From Cypionkella sp. (GTDB lineage: Bacteria; Pseudomonadota; Alphaproteobacteria; Rhodobacterales; Rhodobacteraceae), in contig NZ_JAUSBA010000027.1 of assembly GCF_030652235.1 (NCBI RefSeq), positions 1 to 64,000 of the forward strand: DNA of 64,000 bases. The letters run 5' to 3'. This document shows positions 42,503-51,255 of the stretch, in pieces. The translations under genes and the position numbers were made by a program. Numbering within the stretch: position 1 is the first letter of the stretch; the number at the start of each line of letters is the position of its first letter. The notes below the pieces were generated by a model. That model was given only the letters and a program-made list of their open reading frames with translations, ran no database searches and had not been told where the DNA came from.

Positions 42503-44509
42503 ATGTCCCGTATGGATCCCCGCTATAGCGTGCTGTTTGAACCTGTGCGCATCGGCCCTGTCACCGCGCCAAACCGATTTTACCAGGTGCCGCATTGCAC
42601 CGGCATCGCAGATCGCGCCCCCGCCGACGTGGCCGCCATGCGCGAGATGAAGGCGATGGGCGGCTGGGGCGTGGTTTGCACCGAGAATATCGAAATTTCG
42701 CAGGATGCAGATATCTCGCCCTATCCCGCCCTGCGGTTTTCCAGTGACACAGACATTGCGCGCCAAGCTCGCATGGCAGATCTGGTGCATAAGCATGGCG
42801 CGCTTGCGGGGGCGGAACTGGCCCATATGGGGCTTTATTCGGCCAACCGCACGTCACGGCGGCCCAGCATCGGCCCATCGTCGCGTTTGCTGATCGAGGC
42901 GATCGAGCCGGTTCAGGCTCGCGCGATGGACAAAGCCGACATCCGCACCCTGCGTCAAGATCACCGCGCCGCCGCCTTGCGCGCCAAGGCGGCCGGGTTC
43001 GATATCATCTATGTCTATGCCAGCCACAACCTGTCCATCGCCTCGCATTTTCTGGCCCGGCGTTTCAACGACCGCAGCGACGAATATGGCGGCAATCTGG
43101 AAAACCGCGCCCGGCTGCTGCGCGAACTGCTGGAGGATACCAAAGACGCGGTAGGGGATCGTTGTGCCGTGGCGCTGCGTTTCGCCGTGGAAGAGTTCCT
43201 TGGCCCGGATGGTCTGACCCACGATGGCGAAGGGGCAGAGGTGGTTGAGCTGCTGAAAGATTTGCCCGATCTTTGGGACGTCAACCTTTCCGATTGGTCA
43301 AATGACAGCCAGACCGCGCGGTTTTCGCAAGAAGGCTATCAAGAGCCGTTCGTGCGATTTGTCAAACAGATCACCGGCAAGCCGGTTGTAGGCGTGGGGC
43401 GCTTTACCTCGCCCGATACCATGGTCAGCCAGATCAGGCGGGGCGTGCTGGATTTCATCGGGGCCGCGCGGCCTTCGATTGCCGATCCGTTCCTGCCGCT
43501 AAAGATTGCCGAAGGCCGCATCGACGATATTCGCGAATGTATTGGCTGCAATATCTGCCTGTCGTGCGAAAACAGCTTTGTACCGATCCGCTGCACGCAG
43601 AACCCCACGATGATGGAGGAAGGTCGTGCGGGTTGGCATCCTGAAATCATGCCCGCCCGCCGCTCTGACGATCGGGTGTTGATTGTGGGCGGCGGGCCAG
43701 CCGGGCTCGAATGTGCGCTGTCGTTGGCGCGGCGCGGCCATCACGTCACGCTGGCAGAAGCCCGCGACAGCTTTGGTGGTCGGGTGTCGCGCGAAGCGGC
43801 CTTGCCGGGCATTGCTGCGTGGGGCCGGGTGCGCGATTACCGTTTGGGCCAGTTGGCCAAGCTGCCCAATGTCGAACTCTACCCCGGCAGCCGGATGGAG
43901 GTTGCCGATATTCTGGGCTTTGGGGCCGCGCGCGTGGTGATTGCCACCGGTGCGGAGTGGCGACGTGGGCCGATGGCGCGTGATGGGCGGAGTGGCGTGG
44001 AGTTTACCTGTCCGATTTTGACACCAGATGACATTATGGATGGCCTCTGCCCCAAAGGCCGGATTTTGGTGCATGACACCGAAGGCGGCTATATCGGCGG
44101 CCTGATTGCCGAAAAACTGCGGCTTTCCGGGGCGGAGGTTATATTTTCCACCCCGGCGATGTCACATTCGGGCTTTCTGAGCTTGACTCTAGAACAGGAT
44201 CGCGTGTTGCGCCGTCTGACAAGCCTTGGGGTTGAACTTATCGCGGGACGCGATTTGGCCGGTGTTTCCGAAGGAGAAGCCCTGCTTGTCTCTAAGCTCG
44301 GCGGTCCGGTGTTGGAGTGCCGGATAGATCACCTTGTGTTGGTCGCAGACCGAATTCCGCAAGATGGGCTGGCAACGCAGTTGCTGTCAGACCGGAACCG
44401 GCTGACCGAGGCGAGTATTCAATCTGTCGTCCCTGTGGGTGATTGCGTGGCGCCTGGCCTGATTGCCCATGCCATCTACGCAGCGCATCGCTTGGCGCGT
44501 TTGTTTTAA
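42503..44509 (+). CDS. Trimethylamine dehydrogenase-like FMN/4Fe-4S oxidoreductase
   Basis: About 668 residues from ATG 42503 with AAAGG upstream; ATG 42488, overlapping the permease stop, is an alternative. The N-terminal old-yellow-enzyme barrel (FEPVRIGPVTAPNRFYQVPHC) binds FMN, CIGCNICLSC with a later Cys (PIRCTQNP) holds a 4Fe-4S cluster, and the C-terminal half has FAD/NAD-type folds (RVLIVGGGPAGLECALSLARRG, GRILVHDTEGGYIGGLIAEKL). This is the layout of trimethylamine, dimethylamine and histamine dehydrogenases and of related N-demethylases. It likely oxidatively demethylates or deaminates the amine imported by the adjacent transporter. Confidence 0.85.
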   Translation: MSRMDPRYSVLFEPVRIGPVTAPNRFYQVPHCTGIADRAPADVAAMREMKAMGGWGVVCTENIEISQDADISPYPALRFSSDTDIARQARMADLVHKHGALAGAELAHMGLYSANRTSRRPSIGPSSRLLIEAIEPVQARAMDKADIRTLRQDHRAAALRAKAAGFDIIYVYASHNLSIASHFLARRFNDRSDEYGGNLENRARLLRELLEDTKDAVGDRCAVALRFAVEEFLGPDGLTHDGEGAEVVELLKDLPDLWDVNLSDWSNDSQTARFSQEGYQEPFVRFVKQITGKPVVGVGRFTSPDTMVSQIRRGVLDFIGAARPSIADPFLPLKIAEGRIDDIRECIGCNICLSCENSFVPIRCTQNPTMMEEGRAGWHPEIMPARRSDDRVLIVGGGPAGLECALSLARRGHHVTLAEARDSFGGRVSREAALPGIAAWGRVRDYRLGQLAKLPNVELYPGSRMEVADILGFGAARVVIATGAEWRRGPMARDGRSGVEFTCPILTPDDIMDGLCPKGRILVHDTEGGYIGGLIAEKLRLSGAEVIFSTPAMSHSGFLSLTLEQDRVLRRLTSLGVELIAGRDLAGVSEGEALLVSKLGGPVLECRIDHLVLVADRIPQDGLATQLLSDRNRLTEASIQSVVPVGDCVAPGLIAHAIYAAHRLARLF

Positions 44510-45161
44510 GGCTACTGGCTGATCGGGCCTGTGGCGACGTGTTCTACAAAATGCCCGGCCTTCATGCTGATATCAGCGCTAGCCGCAATCGAGGGCGAAA
44601 AAATTGAGGTTTCGTAAGCAGTTGAAAAGCGCCCGAAGCAGACCAAGCTGTGGCGCGTCGATCTTTGTGGGAGCGTCCGAGGTATTTGACGAGGCTTCAA
44701 AGGCCTGCCGCAGCCTGTGACTGAGGTGCGCCGCTTCTTGCAGTGCTTGAAGTCACGACATCAGAACAAGATCTTTTATCCGGAGCGCTTACCAAGGCGG
44801 GTCGATTTGCGCACGCCAGACTGCGGTTGATCCCGCCGCAAAGCTGAGCGTTTTCCGTCTGGCCATCAGGTTTGCGATCAGCAGGCACGGCACATATATC
44901 GCGCGACGGCCGCGCTAGGCTGCCTATTTTAAGCCGACGCATCGGGTCCGTTTTCTGGCAACGGTTGCGACATGATTAGAGTTGAAAACCACCTGCAACG
45001 CGCAAAATTAATCGTTCCCATAAACCCGATAGCCTTTTTTGATGCAGGCCAATGAAGTGAGGCTTTTCTTCAAATCGCTTACTTATTGGCGCTTCGACTG
45101 TGTGAGTGGGCGGGCTACACGTTGTTGCAGCTTTATGTGAAAAGGGTGCGGCCTGTCTTGT
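44510..45161. other. 650-base non-coding or decayed stretch
   Basis: No gene can be supported between the TMADH-like gene and the convergent serine hydrolase gene. The sequence is less GC-rich than either neighbour and carries several interrupted frames on both strands without recognisable family motifs. It is probably degenerate coding DNA separating the two catabolic islands. Confidence 0.5.
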
Positions 45162-46289
45162 TTAGCCGCAACAGATCGCTTCGAGGCCTGCAATCACGTC
45201 TGTCATATAGTCATCATCATAGCCGGAGTCGTTCTCAAGGACGCTTTGAAACGCAGCTACCCGGCCTGATGCCATGTCTGCCATGACGAACTGGCCGCCA
45301 TATCCGGCATGGCCGATCCAGTGGCCGTTGGTCATCAGGTGGTTGGAATACCGGATTGCACCGCGTTTTGGCCCAAGCAGGGGGGCAGTGCGACGTATCG
45401 AGGCTCGCAGGAAATCCGGCGACCCGACCGACGGTCCAAACACTGCCTGCCCTTGCCGCGCCAAAAGCAACCCAAAACGGGCAAGATCGCGGGACGAAAG
45501 GCAGCCGCCGCCCGAAAAGGCCGGAAGGTGTTCTGGACTAAGGCTGATATGGAACGCGGCTTCGTAGCCAGCGGCGTCTACGATTTCCTCAATCTTCGCG
45601 TGCAGATCAACGAAACCAGCGGCAATGAGCGTCAACACATCGGTGTTGGCGGATTTATAGCGGGCAAAGGCAGTTTGGCCCGCTGCGCCGCTTCCCGTCA
45701 GGCTGCCAATGAAACTGCGCAGGGTTAATTCTGGCTGATCGTCCGATGGAAGCCGCCAGCCCAGCGCCTGTTCTTCGCGAAAGCAGTCGGCGTTCGAATC
45801 GCTGTAGTTTTCCGAAAAATCGTTTTCGACATTCATGTCAAGCACGTTCTGAAGGCTTGCTGTGGCATAGGCAGAGCCAATCCACGGCAAGATATCCCCG
45901 ACGTAGGCATCAAGGCGAAGGTGGCCGGCCGCAACCAGCTCTCCGATGATCAGGTGGATGTGCATCTTGCTGATGGATTGCAGCGAGTGGACGCGATTGG
46001 TGGAAAAATCAGGCGCTGCGGCCTCAAAAAGGCAGTTGGTGCCTTGGGCTATCACGAGGGCGCTAAAGGCGGGGTGTGCGGTCAGACCAGATGCTTGAGC
46101 GCGGCCGGCGATATCGGGATCTGGGGCGTGCGTCAGGTCAAGCACCCGGCGCGCGCGGACCATCAAGGTACGGCGAAACAACAGATGCGCGTTATGAAAC
46201 CCGGCGCGGCGCTGGTGCGGCTGATTCCAGCCCTGTTTGTTATCGGCCCCCACCGTCAGCGCCGGGTTTGGATGGCTGATCAGGGTCAC
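45162..46289 (-). CDS. Class C beta-lactamase-fold serine hydrolase
   Basis: A 375-residue protein from GTG 46289, which overlaps the stop of the acyl-CoA synthetase gene (GTGA). The N-terminus GWNQPHQRRAGFHNAHLLFR matches the family, so the start is not further downstream at MVRARR. Catalytic SxxK is S105-I-S-K108 (SLQSISKMH). FARYKSANTDVL carries the Tyr/Asn element and IGHAGYGGQFVMAD the KTG-equivalent region. These enzymes are esterases/amidases, not necessarily antibiotic-degrading. It is the last gene of the carnitine-type operon and could hydrolyse an ester or amide conjugate. Confidence 0.78.
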   Translation of the reverse strand: MTLISHPNPALTVGADNKQGWNQPHQRRAGFHNAHLLFRRTLMVRARRVLDLTHAPDPDIAGRAQASGLTAHPAFSALVIAQGTNCLFEAAAPDFSTNRVHSLQSISKMHIHLIIGELVAAGHLRLDAYVGDILPWIGSAYATASLQNVLDMNVENDFSENYSDSNADCFREEQALGWRLPSDDQPELTLRSFIGSLTGSGAAGQTAFARYKSANTDVLTLIAAGFVDLHAKIEEIVDAAGYEAAFHISLSPEHLPAFSGGGCLSSRDLARFGLLLARQGQAVFGPSVGSPDFLRASIRRTAPLLGPKRGAIRYSNHLMTNGHWIGHAGYGGQFVMADMASGRVAAFQSVLENDSGYDDDYMTDVIAGLEAICCG

Positions 46290-48385
46290 GGTTGCACCGC
46301 ACTCTGGATCAGGGCATCCACCACCCAAACTCCGGCTGGGGTGACGAAGAGCGGGTTGATCTCTATTTCCGTCAGGCTGTGGGCGTTGGCTTCAAAGGTT
46401 GTCGCAAGCTGTGCCAGAAAGCCTGCAAGGGCGGGCATGTCGGCGGCGGCGGCACCGCGAAAGCCTGTCAGCAGGGGGGAGATTTTCAACCGCGACAGGG
46501 CGTGCAGAATATCGGTTTCGGTGGTGGGCAGCAGCAGGGTTTCGGCATCGTTCAGCAGTTCCACCAAAACGCCGCCCGCACCAAGCGTCAGGATCAGGCC
46601 AAACTGTGCATCGCGGCGCAGGTTGACCAGCAGTTCGGCCAAAGGACGCGGGGCCATGCGTTCGACAAGGAAGCGGTCTGTCACAGCCAAAGGATCATGG
46701 CGCAGAACATCGGCGCACATCTTATCCAAGGCTTGGCTCAGCGCGGCAGTGGTATCAAGGCCAATGGCCACGGCCCCCGCTTCGGATTTGTGGGCAAGTC
46801 TTGCGCCCATCATTTTAAGCACCAAGGGGTAGCCTACGCGCGCTGCGGCGGCGATGATGCCTGCGGCGGAGACGACCTCGCCTTGCGGAATGGGCAAGCC
46901 AAGCTGGCGCAAATGATCTTTGCCTTCGGCCTCGTCCAGAACCTTGATGGCGGCGTTGGCGGGTGGGGTGTGCAGGAGGTCTGGCGGCGCTTGCAGGATT
47001 TGGGCGCGTCGCGCGCTCCACAGTACGGCGCTGCGGATTGCGTTCAGGGCCTCGGTCAGACCCTGCATCGGGGCGATGCCTTGCGACACCAGCCACGTGC
47101 GGGTTTCAGCGTCGATATTTTCAGGCAAGGTGGCGCAGATGGCTGCGGGGATGCCGCGCGCTTGGGCGGCGGCGATGAAGGCGGAGGCGTCGGCCCGGTA
47201 GAAGCCTTTGGATTCGTCCAAACCCGCCGCCGGGTAATCTTGCACCAGCAGGGTAGCGTCGGCGGACAAGCCGTCTATCGCCGCGCGAAACACCGGGCCA
47301 GTGCGCGCCGGATCACCCCAGATCGGGGTGGTGTAATCCAGCGGATTTGACACTGTGGCGATATCGGGCAGCAGGGTGGTGAGTGTGGTGTGCGCCGCGT
47401 CGGGGAAGGCTGGAAAGCCCAGGCCGATGGTTTCGGCATGATCGGCCAACATGGTGGCACCACCGCCTGAACAGGTGAAACCCGCGATCCGGTTGCCGCT
47501 GGGGGCTCCGGCCACACAGAGGAATTTCAGAGTCTCCAGCAGTTGCGCCGGGCTGTTGACCCGAATGACCCCGACGCGGACAAAAAGGGCATCGTAAAGA
47601 TCATCGGTGCCGGACAGTGATCCGGTATGGCTGACCGTCAGCGATGCCCCGATTTGCGAGGACCCGGTTTTCAACGCCACCAAGGGGATGCCCTTTTGCA
47701 CCGCGCGCAACGCCACTGCCGCAAAGCGGGGCACGTCGCGCAGACCTTCGATATGCATGCCGATGGCGCGCACGGCGGGGTGGTCGATCAGGTGATCGAC
47801 AAAATCTTCAAGGCTTAGGACGGATTGATTGCCGCAGGAAATCATATGGGTCAATGGCAGCGATCGCTGGCTCATGGTGATGTCGGAGGACAGCATACCG
47901 CTTTGAGTGATGATGGCGGCGCCGTAGCCGGGCGCGCCGCCGCCATGCGCAAAGGGCCACATCGCGGCGCGGTCAAGGTAGTTGATCACGCCGTAACAAT
48001 TGGGGCCGACAAGGGCGAGATCACCGGCGGCCTTGATCAGATCGGCCTCCAACGCCGCCCCAACAGACCCCGCTTCGCGAAAACCGGCGGTGTAGCAAAC
48101 AATGCCCCCCGCGCCACGTGCAGCCAGTTTTGCCGTGGTGGCGATGGCGGCAGCGGCAGGCACAGCCAGAAAACAGCCGTCGGGGGCTTCGGGCAGATCA
48201 TCGACCGAGGGATAACAGCGGTAGCCCGCCAAGGTTTCGCGGCGCGGGTTCACCGGCCAGATTTGGCCCTGAAAGCCGATGCGTTCGGCCTCATGGATCG
48301 CCACTTCGGCATCGCGCCCACCGACAAAGGCAATGTGGCGTGGCGACAGCAGGCGGCGCAGGTTTTCAGAGCGCTTCGTTGTCAT
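46286..48385 (-). CDS. ADP-forming acyl-CoA synthetase (acetate--CoA ligase type)
   Basis: A 699-residue protein with CoA-binding (1-130, RHIAFVGGRDAEVAI, VNPRRETLAGYRCYPSV), succinyl-CoA-ligase-like (about 150-440) and ATP-grasp (about 480-690) domains. The phospho-transfer His253 sits in TVSHTGSLSG. These enzymes interconvert acyl-CoA + ADP + Pi with acid + CoA + ATP. In this operon it could activate gamma-butyrobetaine/carnitine or recover ATP from betainyl-CoA, where pseudomonads use a thioesterase. It overlaps the acyl-CoA dehydrogenase stop by 4 bases. Confidence 0.87.
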   Translation of the reverse strand: MTTKRSENLRRLLSPRHIAFVGGRDAEVAIHEAERIGFQGQIWPVNPRRETLAGYRCYPSVDDLPEAPDGCFLAVPAAAAIATTAKLAARGAGGIVCYTAGFREAGSVGAALEADLIKAAGDLALVGPNCYGVINYLDRAAMWPFAHGGGAPGYGAAIITQSGMLSSDITMSQRSLPLTHMISCGNQSVLSLEDFVDHLIDHPAVRAIGMHIEGLRDVPRFAAVALRAVQKGIPLVALKTGSSQIGASLTVSHTGSLSGTDDLYDALFVRVGVIRVNSPAQLLETLKFLCVAGAPSGNRIAGFTCSGGGATMLADHAETIGLGFPAFPDAAHTTLTTLLPDIATVSNPLDYTTPIWGDPARTGPVFRAAIDGLSADATLLVQDYPAAGLDESKGFYRADASAFIAAAQARGIPAAICATLPENIDAETRTWLVSQGIAPMQGLTEALNAIRSAVLWSARRAQILQAPPDLLHTPPANAAIKVLDEAEGKDHLRQLGLPIPQGEVVSAAGIIAAAARVGYPLVLKMMGARLAHKSEAGAVAIGLDTTAALSQALDKMCADVLRHDPLAVTDRFLVERMAPRPLAELLVNLRRDAQFGLILTLGAGGVLVELLNDAETLLLPTTETDILHALSRLKISPLLTGFRGAAAADMPALAGFLAQLATTFEANAHSLTEIEINPLFVTPAGVWVVDALIQSAVQP

Positions 48386-49539
48386 GCGCCCAGCGGCCTT
48401 AGGATAGAGCGGGTGATGATGTGGCGCTGAATTTCCGAGGTGCCGTCCCAGATCCGTTCCAACCGGCTATCGCGCCAGAGGCGTTGGATCGGCAATTCCT
48501 CCATCAGGCCCATGCCACCAAAGATTTGGACGGCGTCGTCTGCGACCCGGTTGAGCATTTCGGAACAATAGACTTTTACCATAGACACATCGGCATCGGT
48601 CAAGCGGCCTTCCTCTGCGCGCACAACTGCGTCAGCCACCAGCAAATCTGCGGTGCGCAGGCCGATGGCCATATCCGCCAGCTTGAACCCGGTGCCTTGA
48701 AACTGGCCAATCGGTTGGCCGAATTGTTTGCGGTTGGCCGCCCAGTCGGTGGCCAGCCCGATGATCCGCTCGGCCTTGCCACAGCAGCAGGTGCCAACCC
48801 AGACCCGGCCCATCCCCAGCCATTCTCCTGCGAGTTCAAAGCCTTTGCCCTCTTCGCCCAAAATCTGATCTGGCCCAAGACGGACGTCGTTGAAAGCAAG
48901 CTGAAAAGTTTTGTAGCCGCGATAGCTGACCGATTTATTGCCTTCTCGGACGTCGAAGCCGGGAGTGCCTACGTCAACCAGAAAGGCTGTGATGCGCTTG
49001 CGCGGGCCGCGTTTGGTTTCATCAACGCCGGTAACAGCAAAGACGATCGCAAAATCTGGCATCCGTGGACCAGAGATGAAGTGTTTCGATCCGTTCAAAA
49101 TCCAATCCGCGCCGTCGCGGTGGGCGTTGGATTTCATCCCCATCGCATCGGACCCTGCTTCGGGTTCGGTCAGTGCGAACAACTCGCGCTTTTCGCCACG
49201 TACAGCTGGCATCAAGTACTTTTCAATCTGATCGCCTTTGCAGGCCAACAGCAGTTCGGTGGGCCGTCCGATCCATGAATGGAGTGCATGGGTGGATTTG
49301 CCGTATTCCCGTTCAATCAAGGACATCGCCTTCATCGACAGCCCGCCACCGCCGACACGTTCGGGCATGTTGGCGGAATAAAGCCCTGCCTGTTTGGCGC
49401 GGGTTTCAATTTGCAGGCCAAGTTCTGGCGGGACGCTGCCGGTACGATCCACCATGTCTTCGTGAGGATAAATCTCGGCCGCCATGAAGGCGCGAACGGT
49501 GCTGAGCAGAAGTTCGGTTTCGTGGACATCGCTGGTCAC
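48382..49539 (-). CDS. Acyl-CoA dehydrogenase (CaiA/BcdA-like role proposed)
   Basis: A 385-residue FAD enzyme. ALTEPEAGSDAMGMKSNAHRDGADWILNGSKHFISGP is the flavin/substrate region and ERIWDGTSEIQRHIITRSIL the C-terminal signature, with Glu369 as likely catalytic base. In carnitine/gamma-butyrobetaine loci such an enzyme makes crotonobetainyl-CoA from gamma-butyrobetainyl-CoA. The neighbours (ADP-forming synthetase, CdhC, transporter) fit that reaction, but the substrate is inferred from context. It starts 9 bases after the permease stop. Confidence 0.85.
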   Translation of the reverse strand: MTSDVHETELLLSTVRAFMAAEIYPHEDMVDRTGSVPPELGLQIETRAKQAGLYSANMPERVGGGGLSMKAMSLIEREYGKSTHALHSWIGRPTELLLACKGDQIEKYLMPAVRGEKRELFALTEPEAGSDAMGMKSNAHRDGADWILNGSKHFISGPRMPDFAIVFAVTGVDETKRGPRKRITAFLVDVGTPGFDVREGNKSVSYRGYKTFQLAFNDVRLGPDQILGEEGKGFELAGEWLGMGRVWVGTCCCGKAERIIGLATDWAANRKQFGQPIGQFQGTGFKLADMAIGLRTADLLVADAVVRAEEGRLTDADVSMVKVYCSEMLNRVADDAVQIFGGMGLMEELPIQRLWRDSRLERIWDGTSEIQRHIITRSILRPLGA

Positions 49540-49548
49540 AGGGTTCCC

Positions 49549-50340
49549 CTATTTGGTGGTTCGGTTGCGCCGCGCGGCCAAGGCCCAGACGGTGAACGCC
49601 ACCAAGGTGACGGCCATCAGAACCACAGCAGCAGCAGCAACGGTTGGATCGGTATTTTCGCGGATGCCGTTCCACATCCGGCGCGGCAAGGTGTAGACGC
49701 TGAATTTTGACAAAAACAACGTGACAACGATTTCGTCCCAAGACGAGATGAACGCGAACACAGCCCCCGCCAGAATGCCGGGTTTGATGCCCGGAACGAT
49801 CACGCGGCGTATTGTGGTCCAGTTTGACGCCCCAAGATTGCGCGAGGCTTGTTCCAGCCTTGGATCAAAGCCCGCCAAGGACGCAGAGACGGTGATCAGC
49901 ACGAGGGGCGCTGACAAAACGGTGTGGGCAAGGATCAGGCCCGCATAGCTGTCTATCAGGCCCAAAGGGACGAACAGGCGGTAGAACGCCATCGCAGCGA
50001 TGATCGGCGGGATCACCAGCGGCAGCAGCAGGATCGCGCGCACCACCTCACCGGCTTTGGAGGACACGCGCCACAGCCCAATGGCGCAAAGCGTGCCAAT
50101 CGCGGTGGCCAGCAGGGTTGAGGCGATGGCAATCACCGCGCTTTGCCAGAAGCTGGACATCCATTCCGGGCTGCTGAAAAGCTTGATGTAATATTGCAGC
50201 GAAAGCTCGTTTGTCGGGAAAGACAGAAAGCGTTTCGGGGTAAGCGATACGGGAATGGCGACCAAAGCCGGGGCGACAAGAAACACCAGCAAGACCCATG
50301 ACAGGCCCGAGTTGAACCGCGCGGGAAGGCCGGCCTTCAT
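49549..50340 (-). CDS. PotC-type ABC permease (carnitine-type operon)
   Basis: A 263-residue, six-helix permease. SWVLLVFLVAPALVAIPVSLTP is the first helix and FDPRLEQASRNLGASNWTTIRRVIVPG the EAA loop. It overlaps the PotB-type gene stop (ATGA) and pairs with that permease and the PotA/PotD-type proteins encoded upstream. Confidence 0.86.
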   Translation of the reverse strand: MKAGLPARFNSGLSWVLLVFLVAPALVAIPVSLTPKRFLSFPTNELSLQYYIKLFSSPEWMSSFWQSAVIAIASTLLATAIGTLCAIGLWRVSSKAGEVVRAILLLPLVIPPIIAAMAFYRLFVPLGLIDSYAGLILAHTVLSAPLVLITVSASLAGFDPRLEQASRNLGASNWTTIRRVIVPGIKPGILAGAVFAFISSWDEIVVTLFLSKFSVYTLPRRMWNGIRENTDPTVAAAAVVLMAVTLVAFTVWALAARRNRTTK

Positions 50341-51188
50341 GCTTTACCCCCCCCAAAAACGGTTGAAAGCTTCATGAAACGCGACATCAGGAACAAGAGC
50401 GCCAACACGCCAAACAACATGAGCGCCGCCAGCATCGCCGCCGTGCCCCATTGCAGCGTGACCAAGACCTGAACCGAGATGTATTCGGCGACCATCAGCA
50501 CTTTGCCGCCCCCCAGGACCGCAGGCACGACATAAAAGCCGAGGTTGATGATAAATACCAAAAGTGAGGCGGCAACTATGCCTGCGCGGGTCAGCGGCAG
50601 ATAGACGCGCCAGAACGTCTGCGCTCCGGTGGCCCCAAGCGAGCGAGACGCCTGCACCACGCGCCCGTCAATGCTTTGCATCGAGGCCAGGATCGGCAGA
50701 ACCGCATAGGGAACCATATAATGGACCATGCCGATCAGCACGCCCAACTCATTTCGCATGAATGAAATCGGTTGTGAGATAATGCCAAGGGCTTCGAGGC
50801 CGTTGTTCACAACACCATTGCGACCCAAAAGCATCAGCCATGAAAAGGTGCGCACAAGGACCGAAATCCAGAATGACATCAGCAAGAGCCCAAGCATTTT
50901 ATTGCGTGAGGCATCGGCGGCATGAACCATGGCGTAGGCGATGGAATAGCCCAGCGCGACGCTGATCGCAGTGGATATCACGCAGATCCGGACGGTTGTC
51001 CCGATAATCCGGCCAAGGGAATCAGAGGTGAAAAGTTTGGCGTAGTTGCCAAGCCCCGGGGTGGGTTCGCTGACACTCAGCCAAAGTATGTTCACAATTG
51101 GGCCAAGAAACAGGGCGACCACCAACACGAGGAAGGGCAGCACTAGAATCCATCCGGTATTCAAGACATGACGTGGCAAAGCGCTCAT
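50337..51188 (-). CDS. PotB-type ABC permease (carnitine-type operon)
   Basis: A 283-residue permease. ILVLPFLVLVVALFLGPIVNILWLSVSEP is the first helix and DGRVVQASRSLGATGAQTFWRVYLPLT the EAA loop. It starts 67 bases after the binding-protein stop, beyond a hairpin that could reduce its expression relative to that protein. Confidence 0.86.
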   Translation of the reverse strand: MSALPRHVLNTGWILVLPFLVLVVALFLGPIVNILWLSVSEPTPGLGNYAKLFTSDSLGRIIGTTVRICVISTAISVALGYSIAYAMVHAADASRNKMLGLLLMSFWISVLVRTFSWLMLLGRNGVVNNGLEALGIISQPISFMRNELGVLIGMVHYMVPYAVLPILASMQSIDGRVVQASRSLGATGAQTFWRVYLPLTRAGIVAASLLVFIINLGFYVVPAVLGGGKVLMVAEYISVQVLVTLQWGTAAMLAALMLFGVLALLFLMSRFMKLSTVFGGGKA

Positions 51189-51216
51189 CTGCGGCTACCT
51201 GATCAGGGAAAGGGGT

Positions 51217-51247
51217 GCCCGGCAGGGCAAGTTTCACGCGGCCGGGC
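51217..51247 (-). terminator. Hairpin between binding-protein and permease genes
   Basis: GCCCGGC (51217-51223) and GCCGGGC (51241-51247) pair through 7 bp around a 17-base loop, followed on the minus strand by ACCCCTTTCC. It is 9 bases past the binding-protein stop and is likely an attenuator or mRNA stabiliser. Confidence 0.5.
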
Positions 51248-51255
51248 GGGAGATA

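Noticed and set aside
44512-44942. Two short minus-strand frames between the amine operon and the serine hydrolase gene
   Set aside because: No family motifs, no convincing ribosome binding site and a codon pattern unlike the neighbours.
45162-46289. Antibiotic-resistance beta-lactamase
   Set aside because: The SxxK fold is shared by many esterases and amidases. The protein lacks an evident signal peptide and sits in a catabolic operon.
46292-47350. 352-codon plus-strand frame opposite the acyl-CoA synthetase gene
   Set aside because: Glycine/glutamine-rich antisense frame without homology.
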